From positions 12,462,001 to 12,526,000 of the forward strand of contig OY292275.1 in the NCBI GenBank assembly GCA_958496175.1: DNA of 64,000 bases, read 5' to 3'. A model generated the notes under the pieces. It ran no database searches and was not told the origin of the DNA. It worked only from the letters and a program-made list of their open reading frames with translations. This DNA comes from Sisyra terminalis (taxonomy: Eukaryota > Arthropoda > Insecta > Neuroptera > Sisyridae). Position numbers and translations under genes: made by a program. This document shows, piece by piece, positions 46,346-58,249 of this stretch (position 1 is the stretch's first letter; each line of letters opens with the position of its first letter).

Positions 46346-46413
46346 ACTATACTTTTGTTAAAGTATAGTAGGTATACAATACTATACAAAAGTATACTAT
46401 ACTTTTGTTAAAG
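46346..46413. repeat. ACTATACTTTTGTTAAAG direct repeat with internal palindrome
   Basis: The same 18-mer begins at 46346 and 46396. Between them ATACTATACAAAAGTATAC provides the inverted copy, so the segment can fold in two alternative ways. It abuts the 3' end of the preceding element. Confidence 0.85.
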
Positions 46414-46419
46414 ACGTAA

Positions 46420-49400
46420 TTAAACTAAAACTTTAAATCAAAACGATTTTCAATCAGTTTGACTTATTGAACAGAAATCACTTAAGTTTTTTAGGTCAAT
46501 ACAATTCAGAAACAAGTGACCTAACTAAAGAGAGTAAGGATTCAAGTTTCTCAAAATTTTTAAGTTTTTTCGACCAAAAATCGTTCATTAAAGCAACGAC
46601 TTTAATGTTTCTTCTAAAATAATATCGAGAGAAATGGAAGAATAATGCCACAAAGGAGTTGTTAGTCCAAAAAGAACGTTTACCTCTACCTACTGAAAAA
46701 TACTCTTACCATTTATAAAACCAGCAAAGAAAATTTAGATAAGATATAAATTGAATTAAGCATCAAAAGTCAGGCCAAATATTAACATTACCTTATAATT
46801 TTGTTTCCAAACTAAAGACGCAATAAATCCAAAGAATAATTTTATTTTGAAAAATATAAATAATTAATTCAAAGGTGAAATTCTGATATTGTGGTAAGGT
46901 GATTTATTAAGACATTGTTCGACAATGTGACGAATTTTTTTTCTTGTTTTCTACCTAGCGACACTTTAGGTACCCCCTGTTTAGACTATTCCCTTCAGTA
47001 TTGACTATCTCTGATTAGAGATGCAAATGATGCATCGATTTTTTCCAACATCGACATAAACATCGATGTTATCACTACGATGGGAGTTTTTCCTTCGTTG
47101 ACTCAATAATTGCACGTTTGAGAATTTTTTTGGCCATTCGGTTTTCCTCATTATTTTCCAGTAATTGTATTTTTAAAGATCTCCAGGTATTTCGTTACTG
47201 CCTAGTGCCAAGGTTTACAATTCATTAAATTTGAAATGCTTCAACAATGACTTCTTTTGTAAGACAATTTTGACTTCTTTTTCGAAAATTTTAAGTTTAC
47301 ATTTATCAATAGATTCAAGTCATTTAAAAACTATCACTAGCGGTTTTTTTTTCAATATTAGTAGATGTAGTTTTTGGCATATAATACATTTCAGCCAACA
47401 CATAAGTTAAACTTTCTTGAATTATCCGACTATTATGATTCTTGGAATGTTTGGAATATTTGCTTCCTTGCTTCCCCTAAAATTTTAATGAAGTCCAGAA
47501 TATTTAAATATAATATTTGTAGGTGATCTATGGCCCCGAATGATTGCAAACCTGGTGTTCGTAATTTGGCTTTTCAATAACTTCACAAAAAATATTCGAC
47601 AAAATATTGTCTTGGTTTGAATTTGGAATGTCAAGTTCAGTACCAAGGATATTTTGAATTTTCCTGAAAGTAAATGTATTGTAAAAGTCTTCGATGATTT
47701 AATAATTCCGTATAATCCGTAAAATTTAGTTTGACGTTGTTTCTTTATCAATTTTTCGTAGACATATCTAAAAAAACAAAATCAAAATAATCGATAAAAG
47801 ATGCAAAATTTATTGAAGTATTTGGCATTATCTCCAACTAGGGCATTTTCTTTAAGACATCATTTGTGATACTTCATTGTGAAATTTAAAAATTGCAAGA
47901 AATACTTTCTGAATCATAAATCACGAATGCCAAAAACATTTTTAAGAATTTATAAGATTAAAAATTAATTTTTACATTATTTCCTTTATAATGAACAATA
48001 TCAAGAACAGAAATAACTATACACCTCAGTATTTTCACTCAGTTAATAGCAACTAACATTAAAGTGTAAATGAATGATTTCTAACTTGAGAAGGAAGAAA
48101 ATATGAATTACGGTAGGCCTGCTAATAAGTCACTGAAATCTGAGGAAATGACTTCAAACTGTGGGTACAAATAAGTCATGTAAAGCGAGATAGAAAATTG
48201 CCTCTTGTATTCTACTCAACTCTTTAGTTTTGATTTTTATCTACTAAAGCTCTATAGGAATTCCTGGCCAGGGGTTGGAAAACATCGGGTTACATCATAA
48301 AGATCTGGTTGGCTGTATGCTTCAATAGAAACAGGTCTGATCAACATGAACTAGAAATTACGCTAGAATGCAGCCTTGGAAAACTGACAAAAGAGATTTT
48401 TTAGTTCCTAGGTTCCTAGAAATCAGAAAAAGAAGTTTAGGGATAGAAAACTACATATCATCTCTGATATGAACCAACGAATGAAAGCTCAGCGTGAGAT
48501 CTATGAGGTGATCTATAAATTGGCTTTTTTGTAGAATTTCACTCGGGATACGAAAAAATTCATATATGGATACCAGATTTGCAGAAGTTGCTCAGGTTTT
48601 AAAGCGATTGAAGGATCAGTTGTCATGGAGTGTCATTAAAGCAAGCTTTTGTTTACTGGGGATATTGTTGGGAATATTGTTTGATTACTAGATTTTGATT
48701 TTTCTATAAGAAAAAACCAAATTCAATCTGTAGTTCAAAGTTATTTCATTCAAATTCCAGTCGCTCAAAATTTATGTAAGTTTTAAAGCGCTTAGCTTCC
48801 ATCAACCATCAAATAATTTGTTTTTAAAACATTTAAAATTTCCCCTCGAGCGATCTGTGCTCATCGTTAACAACTCGTTTTCGATTTGAGTCAAGACACC
48901 TCTGATTATGAGTCAAACGAGGCAATTATCGCCTTTCGATTTCAAACCTTTTTCGGTTTTTCTATTAATATGTAATTTATTTGATTATTGTAATTTGTTT
49001 TCCTTTTTAATGCAAACACATTCAATATGTAAATAAACACCGATAAACGAGCGACTAATACGCTATAAATCGGTTAGGATAACAGGCGATATTTTTCACA
49101 ATTGAATTAAATAGTTGAATCAAAATTTTTGTCAAGAGGAAAAAAAAACGTGTTGATTACCCGTAATATTTAATTTGCACATTTGAAAACTGGTACCTTT
49201 AAGAGCATCATTTTTGAGATAGGCCAGGAATGTTGCGTCATTAATTTAATATCTCTTGAATTTTTCGAGATGTAAAAAAATCAACTTAGCATATTAACTG
49301 TTTTTTTCCTACTTATATGTTCAAATCACTAATGTTTTTCAATCAGTTTGTAGAGTTGTTAAGTTAAATAGGTGAGAACACTGTTGGTGGATTGGAGATA

Positions 49401-50930
49401 TTTAAAACACGTTTTAGTCGTGAAAACACGGTCGTAAATAATTGAGTACAATTTCAAATGGTATGAGGGAGGTGAGGGAATTTTTTGTCGAGTTCAAATT
49501 TTCATTGAGAAGAAAAATTCGTAACAATTTTTCAAGCATAAAAACATTCAATGGAGATAAACAATTTTTGCGAGTTTACATGAATGAATCTTGTTAGTGG
49601 GCATTTTGTAGATATTTGACTTTTGACTTAGGTATTCGGAAACTGCAATGCTGTAATGAACAATTTGGAGAATTGAAATAAAAAAATAATAATTTAACTA
49701 AAGTTGATTGTTGAAATTTTATTTCCGCAAAGCTTTTTCGCCATATATTTTTAATTTGCAATTTTTTATTTGATGTTTTTATTGATGTGTACTTGTAAAT
49801 GTGCTTGTGGTGGTTGAAAACTCATTTTTGTGTTAAAGTATTTGGAATTTTGCCACAATTTTTTGTGCAAATATAATAAAATTAAATGTGAAATGTTGTT
49901 TCGGTTTAACATTGAAGTTTTCTGTTTTGCTTTTGTTTCATTTTCTTGACACGTTCGTTGGTGGTTGCCAATTATTTGATGGGAGTTTCAAGGGTTATTT
50001 GCATTAATTCGATAATTGATTTTTTTAATACTGTCAACAATAAAAATTTCTTAATTGATTTAAATTGATTAAATGTTTTGCTACGCCAATTATAATTAAT
50101 TAAATAATACTGAAAAACTAAGTCTATGATCAAAAGCAAATGGAATTTGGCTTCGAAAAGAAAAATCTTTGTATATTTTTCCAAATCAATTTTCAGAAAA
50201 ATCATCAATATTATACGATCGTTTTTGGGCCTTATTTAATTCTCTAATGGACCATTTTCCCAAATGATTTTTCTGAAAACTAGAAAATAATTTTTGATTT
50301 TAAAATTAAAATTTTTAAACCTTTTTTTTACTACAAACGTTTTCATAAAGTGTTAACCTGCTAAGTTCATTTTAACAGTTTTTATAGGGAAAGGGAAACT
50401 TGATTGTAAACTTCATAAGTTAGTACATAAATGAGGTTTTGGTTTCATATTATAATGTGAAATTTCTTCTCTAAGTAAAGTGATTTATCAGCTTATAACT
50501 CAATAGAATTTTGTATTTTCTTCCTAAAGGAACAAAAAAAAATGGACTAAGCAGGTTATCCCTTCATTCCGATGATATCATAAAAATTAAAAGAAAGTTC
50601 ATAAATTGGGCAAAGGGATGTTTTTTTTTTACATTTCGTAGAAACGTACAGTTTTCATATTATGAAGTTATCCTTCTTTTGTGTACAAAAATGATGGATT
50701 GTTATTCATTTTAATTTTTCCTTAAAGAGAAAAGTCAACGGAAAATATATCATCAACAAAACTAATTGGATGGTTCACATACTAAGAAAATAATATTTAT
50801 TCGTTTTTTTCTTCTTCATTGAACTTTCCTAAGAAAGGGGCCATTCCTATGAGTTCCTTAGCGCTGCGTCCTAAAAGAACTACTGCGCCCCAGCATTGTT
50901 TCTAGTTTTAATTGGTGTTGAAGAAGGAAA
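46420..50930. other. AT-rich non-coding stretch
   Basis: No gene. At about 46999 TAGAGATGCAAATGATGC resembles a hAT terminus, and an 88-codon minus frame (47485-47751) shows a weak BED-finger-like HL pattern, but neither is firm. The 76-81 codon frames elsewhere are AT-driven. Confidence 0.4.
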
Positions 50931-50934
50931 ACTA

Positions 50935-51085
50935 TAAGTTTTCAAGAAAAGAGGAAGAAGGGAAATTTTGATCCTGGATTAATTGAAACAATAAATAGAC
51001 TATCACAGTTTGAAGAACCTTACCAGGGATAGACGACGTTACAGGAAGGAATTCAACCCCACGGAAAACTAAATCTACCGTCTGG
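50935..51085 (+). pseudogene. LINE C-terminal scrap, family X copy 3 (best copy)
   Basis: Reads KRGRRK-like basic sequence (AAGAGGAAGAAGG), then about 70 bp later LTRDRRRYRKEFNPTEN, a stop, IYRLAEN. The pattern (basic RG-rich stretch, then a/tRDRxxWR) is that of the extreme C-terminus of several non-LTR retrotransposons. Related scraps occur at 11750, 28600 (minus) and 58130. No catalytic domain is attached; the family assignment is inference. Confidence 0.5.
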
Positions 51086-51089
51086 CAGA

Positions 51090-53280
51090 AAACAGAAAAA
51101 AAATCCGCATAAATTGAAAAGAAGACAGAAATAAGTGAAACTGCATCGAATACAGATTAAGGCTTCTCAAATATGCTTTAAAAGTGCACAATTTATAAAT
51201 TCTACACATTGAAAAAACGCAAAATCAAAAGCACATGATAATAATACATGATATAAATATTAGTGAGAAAGCAATATAGGACTAATAAAATAATGAATCA
51301 AAGATCTTTTAGGTTAAATCAGAGTCTTATAAATTTTGAGTTGAAATTTTGGTTTACAATGAGGAGCAATAATGTAAACTGAGACTTTTTTTTCCATCTC
51401 TCATTTTTACGTAGAGGTTGCCTTTTCTTAATACAATATTTCTTTGTAAAATCCTTTTTTAAAAGAAGAAATAAAAACAAGCTAACAAATCGAATATATT
51501 TTTTAAATAGTAAGTTTATAAGAAATTTAACGTCAGCAAAAATTTAATCAGAAATTAAATCAGTTAATGATTTAAAACAGGAAATAAATATTTGCTTACA
51601 ATGCGTCGCACAAAATGTTTATACATAACTTAAAGTTTCCACACCTAAAGGTTTAAGGAACCATGATCTATTTCTAGATCAACAATAACGTAATAAACAA
51701 AACCATAAATTGTTAGGTAATAGAATGTTTCTAAATTTTTCCAGATTATACAAACAGAATAACTAATATAGGCATACGGATAACTGGGATTAAAAAATAA
51801 CAAGTAAAATAAATTTTATGGAATATTTTTTCAATGTTGCTTTTTCATATGCTAAAAGTTGCTTTCATTGTTTTCCATTTAAAAAACGGGGAAAATATGT
51901 ATAGGGTATTCGGTTTTCAATTGTTTTGTAAATTTTGCACAATTTTTATTAAAACATATCGTATATCATTTTTTTTTTGAGCTTAGTACAATGTGTTTTT
52001 ACTAATGTTATTTTAAACTTAATATTTTTTATTATTATTTTCTTTTTCATAACAACAAGTCGATACAATAACAAGGACTTCAAAAATTGAGAATAGAATA
52101 TTTTTCCGATTAACATAATGTTGATTATTCGAATAAATCAAATCAAAAGCTGTTAAAATATCCCATAATTTACAAACATCACTTTTACAAAGAATTAATA
52201 TTGAAGAATTCATGTTATTTAAATGAGCTTTAATGGAGGGTTTGAAGTTTACGGTGTTGGTTTCTAAAGATTTTCAACTACACCTAGTTACGGTTTCGAC
52301 TCTTGTTCTACACGAAAACGGTGTGTTAGACAAAATGCGACGTAAAAAACACTGACTTCCACCAAGAATGGGAGGAAAAAAATATTCAATTTGTTAACGA
52401 AACGGTGTCATTTAGTATAATAGTAATACAATAAGGCAACAAAAGCGGCTATAAAAAGCCGTGAAGCATAACTTATACACGAAATTGAATAGACAAGATA
52501 TTTGTCCAGAAATATTAATTATATAGAAAGATCGGTCGGGGAGACCGAGAAGATGCCTCGTTTTCCATCCAAAAAAGAAGACCTGCTGTTAAGATCCTCA
52601 CTGTTGTTATTATTATTTTGATAAATTGCCGCATATTGTAAGACGCGAGGTACAATGCGTTGTCATGTTATTTCGGTTTTAGTTATGGTGGTGGCTGTCG
52701 GCTTCCTCCAAATATCGTTTTACTAATGAGATATAACAACTTCTGTGTTCCGTTTACTGATTAACTATTAATTATTTGGCGTGTGGAAAACACCAACGTT
52801 ATAAATTTGTCTATTTCCAAACTGGAAACGGGGCGGCCGGGGGTGTTTTGCGTTAGCGTTGCCTTCATTTACTTTAATTGATATAAATTAAGCGCAAATT
52901 GTAACAATAGAAACTGCAATGTTCTATTGTATCAAATTCGGGTAACTTATGCAAATTTAACATCCCTTGTAACAATAATCTTACATGAGAAACTATATTG
53001 AAGTAACAAATCTTAAGTAGCGTTATGAAAAATAGTAAGAGTAATTTTTTACGATGTGCATTAAAACGAGGTAACTTTACATTGATAGGATGAAATTGTA
53101 TATCTTACAAAAGAATAAAATTTATTTTAATCTCTTTAAGAGAATAAAGAGAAATCGCTTCTCCTACTCCTTTTTCATTTGAAGGTTTACAATCTTTAAT
53201 AGATGTTTAAAACTATCCTGGACACCACCAAATCGGAAATGTCGTTTGAAGAACAGTTAAATCATCTTTGAAAATTATTT
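51090..53280. other. Non-coding stretch
   Basis: AT-rich, apart from 52270-52880, which is less biased and includes a GGGGCGGCCGGGGG spot near 52830. No gene recognised. Confidence 0.45.
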
Positions 53281-53283
53281 TAA

Positions 53284-53574
53284 CAACTACCATCTAACCA
53301 TGCATACTTTAAAATTGTTCCCCTGTTTTTCTCTTCGAAAAAGAATTTTAAATCTCTCAGGTTAATTATCAAAGACTTCAATTGGACAGACGACTTATTT
53401 GGAGGAGCTTGGTTCTCAGCAAAAGACTCGACTGGGATTCATGATTTGGAATATCTGGTAGCTGCTAAGTTCACATTCATCCTTGAACGTACGGAATTCA
53501 ACAGCGAAGAATTACTAGAAATTCGACCATTGCAATTCTATAAAGATTTCAGACAAAAACATTACTTCTTATAA
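53284..53574 (+). other. Unexplained 96-codon stop-to-stop open frame
   Basis: Open between TAA at 53281 and TAA at 53572, without an ATG. The translation has a balanced, protein-like composition: around the middle LIIKDFNWTDDLFGGAWF, then GIHDLEYLVAAKFTF, ERTEFNSEELLEIRPLQFY. CTCTCAG precedes GTTAAT at 53361 and might be a 3' splice site inside it. I do not recognise the family. It could be an exon, a fragment of a transposon protein or a chance frame; the two-copy tandem repeat lies 270 bp downstream. Confidence 0.25.
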
Positions 53575-53846
53575 AATGCCTCCAACGTTTCATCAAAACC
53601 GAATTCTACATAAAGGTCCAATAATGGCTATAGTTGAATTGAATTGAAGAGGAGATAGTCAGATCTGGTCAAAGTACTAGACTCGGCTAAACAAACATTA
53701 CAAATATTTGGTTTTCTCTTTCTTCAATTATAATTAGGAAGTACCGAAATTCCTTTCTTCCTCATTGTCATTTAGCCATGGATTCTAGCATGCACCACAC
53801 TTTGCTTTTAAATTATTTCTTCAACAGGTATTTCCAGAAGATTTGC

Positions 53847-54090
53847 TTATTATCTAGGAAAAGATTGCGAATGAAAGATTAAAAAATTAGGTTTTATCGT
53901 AAACAATTTTATTTTATTTTGCTAATGTTCCATTATCGACTATCCGTGCTAGTCAAGACTTATTATCCAGGGATAGATTGCGAATGAAAAATTAAAAAAA
54001 TTGGACCTATTGTAAACTGTCAAGAAGATTGGAGGAGGATTTTATTCTGTTAATGTTCCATTATCGACTATCCGTGCTAGTCAAGGTTTA
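53847..54090 (+). repeat. Two-copy tandem duplication of ~110-130 bp
   Basis: Both copies carry TTATTATC, AGATTGCGAATGAAA, ATTAAAAAA and then AATGTTCCATTATCGACTAT with CCGTGCTAGTCAAG, the last 34 bp being identical. The second copy has an extra CTGTCAAGAAGATTGGAGG. The CCAGGGATAGATTGCG block in copy 2 resembles the family X LINE scrap. Confidence 0.9.
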
Positions 54091-54580
54091 TTGGAAAAAA
54101 ACACTTAAGTTTTACAAATATTAATAAAAAGCTCAATTTTTTCGTTGAATTCCATGAAGTACTAACATATGAGTGCATGATAAACCTGAAATTTGGAAGG
54201 CTGAAGGCAATGGAGGCATTATACTTTAATACCAAAATACAGGTTATCAACATTACTAACGTTATTTACCGCAAATATCGATTTCAATTAAAGTATGTAT
54301 ACAATTTACATGCTTATCAATTAGTGAGTTTTGGGTTGAAATTTGGATTAATAAAACTTGAATAATATTATTTGTTTTTATAGTAGGCTGATATCGCAAC
54401 ACTGCCAGAGAAGAACTTCTTGTTATAGGAAAAGATGAGGAAGCAGTGGTTCTAAATAGAGATTTCAATTATTTGTTTTTCTTTTTTCTACTTCTCCATC
54501 TTCTTTCGTGAGCCATCCAAATAGTTAACGTGGTTCTAGATATAGCCACACCGAATATGCCAAGCAATGAGGAACTAAAC

Positions 54581-54625
54581 CAGTGGTTCCCAACCGATTT
54601 TGGGCCATGCCCCACCTAGGCATTC
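54581..54625 (+). mobile_element. Single hAT-like terminus
   Basis: CAGTGGTTCCCAACCGATTT followed by GGGCCATGCCCCACC is a typical hAT left end. No matching right end was found downstream, so it is a one-ended remnant. Confidence 0.55.
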
Positions 54626-54669
54626 CTAAAATCCTGATGCCTCCTTCGTGATATTTAAATTTTATTATT

Positions 54670-57600
54670 CAAAATTTTAGTTATTCACCTGAAGTAAGCC
54701 TAAAATGCCTTTAACTTGGTATCTAAACAAGTTTCCAAAGAATAAGTCATCCATGAAGGAGAAAAATAAAAAAAAATAAAGAACAATTACATAACTATAG
54801 TTTCCAAACACAATACAGAACTGAAGTGCGGAAATAGCAAATATTTGAATGAAACAATATTCCGAAATGAATGAAAAACAGTTCCAGTTCAATGTTAAAA
54901 ACTCATTCTCGAATTAGACTAGATAGACTTTGGTATAGTCAGTCGAAGGATGCATGTTCTACACAAGACCGATCAAAATATTGCCATACCCATCGGTGGG
55001 ACCTGCGTCCCACATTGGGCATGATGGAGCTAAACAGTCTTTGGTATCCTTCTACCAATAATTTTGGCCTTTACCAACAGACTTTGCATAGAACTTACTA
55101 GAAAACTTTGACTTTTATAATCAGTTGCAGAAGTTTATATTTTTCCTTTCTCTAGCGCTTTTTTTCACAGATGGTATGCATGAGTTCTTTTTGTTTTCCC
55201 ATGCGTTTTAGAACTTCTATATTTGTTTTTCTATAGAACTATGATATTGTTAGTATACGGCAGTAAAAATATATTTAAAGACATATTTTTTTTAGTATTT
55301 ATTTGAAAGAAGTTATTATCAAACTCCAATCTTCAAATTGGTTAATTTTCTTTATTTACCAAACCACTATAGCTTCTAACAAGCATACCCAAGTGGACGC
55401 ACCGTTTTTTTTCTTAGGTACAAGGGCTTAAGGTTGAAAAAGCACTTGTTAGTGGAAGCGATTTTTTTTTGCATTTGGAAAATGAGAATTTGATCGTTGA
55501 AAAGCAAAAGAGCAATTGTATTTTATATTCTTGACGAACAGAAGAAGTGAGCACTGGTCTTTTGTGTGTTTTCTCGAAAGTTTCCGGTTGTTGAGGAGGA
55601 GAAAACCGTTGGCTCGCGAATCTTTTCATTTCTCTCGTGTTTGAGCTTCAGTTCTTTTTGAGTTGCACGATCAAGTCATATTCTTCAAATATTAAATCAC
55701 GAACGAACATTTTGTGTTTACCAATTGGCTACCCTTGGGCGCTGAGGTCTGTTGAAAATTAAATTAAAAATTATTTTTGCCACAGAAGAGCGAAATGAGA
55801 GTAACGGACAGAACCAGTTGTTTTAAACCTCGACAAACATGCACTGTTTTTCGACTACACCGTTGCGATGGATGATGACCTATCAAAATTGTTATTCTGA
55901 ATTAAATTTGCCGTCATCGCACATGATGGGTTGCTTTAAAGACGCATTCACATGTTGTAATGTAATTACAGATCAAATAACGTATTTCACTACGCTTAAT
56001 TATTCATCGCTCATCGTTCAATTCGAAAATGTTAAATGCAAGGAAATTAATAAATTTATGTTATCTAAGCTCATTTCAACAACGACGTTCATCTGAAAAT
56101 CAGTCATGAGCTTTTAAAAACAACTCATCATATTTTTCTCCATTCGTCAAATACTTCAACAAGCATAGGTATAACATACAACAGCTGAGAACCAATTTAT
56201 TTAAAACATTTATGATGAAGAATTTCAATATAATTTTTGATAAAATGAAAGATAGAAATAAACCAAATTTTGATTAAAAACTTGAGGATAATTAATAAAT
56301 TGGATCTTGGTGTAAGCTATTAATATTGTGGGTAATTTAGGTCTATCAGCTGTTAATTCCAGTGGCTAAAATTAAGTAATCCATTCAAAAATTCTGAGAA
56401 AGGTAAAGTAGTCTACAAATAATTTTTTTTTTGAAATTGCCACAAAAGCTTCTGATATTTTTTGTAAAAGTGTCGAAACAATTTTTACTTTTGATTATTT
56501 CTTTTATTTTTAAAGGAATACAAAATAGATGGAGTTTACTTAATACCAGAATAATGTTTCCGTTATTTTCTTTTCATTTCATTGACCTAGTAAAGAAGTT
56601 GAAAAAGAAGTTTTAAATAAAGTTTAAAGATTGTATTATATCCAAAGCTCAAGTCTTAATAAGACCATATGAAAAATTAGCCAGCACTAATCAAGCTACA
56701 TCATTCGGTAATCTCAATTTCTAGATTATACTAACAAATATGAGTTTTTGGACTTTAAATACCTCATATGGTATTTTAAATATTTAAAAATATACTTCGG
56801 TTGAAATTTGGTGTATTATAAACTATCATTTTCATAATATTACTATTAGGTTTATTGGATTAAAATTTATAGGTTTTTAAAAATTTTAATTTTTGTTCTT
56901 GCAGAAATAGAATAAAGAACGATTTTTCAAAGAATTGAACATTGTTTTCAGAATAACTCAAATAGAAATCACTATTATTGTTATAAGTCTTCATTAAAAT
57001 AACATAAAAAATCACTATTCAACCATCCAGCTATCCACTATCCAACTATTGTGGAACAATGGTATTTACTCTTTTATTTACTCTTATATGACTTTAATCC
57101 TACAGGATTCATTTTAATTTATTCTGGATATCCAAACAAGCATTACTAATAAGAACTCAACAAACAATAATTCCCTCAGGCTTCCTGAATACCAAGATAT
57201 GAGAAATTAAAAAAAAAGTTTGCAAATTACAGTTTAGAAATCAAAATGATACCTTCAAATTTAGAATCAAAAATAAGTTAAACTGAAAAAATGTTTAATA
57301 TACTGAATTGTATATCTAATTAGATTCGAAATGAAAAAAAAATGTGGTAATGTAAATTTTCAAAACTAATGATACATAAATTTATAAGAAATCATAATAT
57401 AATGTGTGTTAGTTTTCAAGGGGAAAGAAATCATACTTTGAGGTCTACTTAAAGATAAGTAGCATTTACAGGAATAAAAGGAAAAAATCAAAATTCTAAT
57501 CTCTGGAAACAGATGTAACTATAAGTCTAGAATTACTATTGAGAAACAAATTGGATACTTGAAAAATGAAACTCAAATTAATCGAAGTTTACAAAATAGT

Positions 57601-57780
57601 CCCAAAGATCATCTATAGGAATCCTAGCAGCTAATACCGGAGAATAAGTAAAAAAATCAAACAACGACAGCAATAGCTAGAAATAGTAAGGGTGAAACAA
57701 ACGTGAAAATGGAAAAGTAAATCCATCTGGAAAAACAATAAAGTTTCGATATTCCAGAAAAATTCCATAAGAAGGGGGGC
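54670..57780. other. Non-coding stretch
   Basis: AT-rich; 55540-56080 is less biased. No recognisable protein family in the 60-85 codon frames here. Confidence 0.45.
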
Positions 57781-57784
57781 GGCA

Positions 57785-57831
57785 TATTAGGTTTTTGCAT
57801 AAAGTCAGCCGACATCTTAGGATCGGCCCTG
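57785..57831 (-). mobile_element. Single hAT-like right terminus
   Basis: Read on the minus strand: CAGGGCCGATCCTAAGATG, then TCGGC, a hAT-style end with G/C-rich subterminal GCCGCCCCCC. No left partner identified. Confidence 0.4.
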
Positions 57832-58129
57832 GGAAAATCCATCACACAATGATCAACTCATATAAAGGAATTGATTGAGTACTCATTACCTAAAGCTGCA
57901 AATTTAGCACTGAACAGAAAAACATGGATGATGATATCATTAAGCCCATACGATAGAAGAACGAGAAAATGAAAATTTAAGGTAGACCGTTGTGATTAAT
58001 AGTAAAAATATATTATTCTGGATGCAAAAATGTCTTCAAATGGCCTCAAAAGTATACATCTTTATAACTTAATAACACAATCAAAAATTTAAAATTATTA
58101 TTAATTGACGACTAGAAAAAACATAAGCA

Positions 58130-58240
58130 GATAAAAATCTGAGAAGATATAAATATTGAATACTCCAGAAGAGAAACACCTAAGAAAAGAGGAAGAAGAC
58201 TTGAAACTTTGGATCTGTTAAAAAATAAATAAGAGGAAAA
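58130..58240 (+). pseudogene. Decayed LINE C-terminal scrap, family X copy 4
   Basis: CTAAGAAAAGAGGAAGAAG, then ACTTTGGATCTG, then AAATAAATA match the start of 50935-51085. It reads PKKRGRRLETLDLLKNK before a stop, like the basic RGR(P/R) segment preceding the C-terminal tail of LINE ORF2. Only this segment remains. Confidence 0.4.
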
Positions 58241-58249
58241 AACAAGTTC

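Noticed and set aside
48260..48300. CAGGGGTTGG as a hAT left end
   Set aside because: No partner terminus or subterminal signature nearby.
53815..53850. Recursive splice site TTCTTCAACAG|GTATTT
   Set aside because: Weak donor (GTATTT), short pyrimidine tract, and it lies at the edge of a tandem repeat.
54871..55101. 76-codon plus-strand frame
   Set aside because: No recognisable motif; lies downstream of a single hAT end and may be element interior, but nothing supports it as coding.
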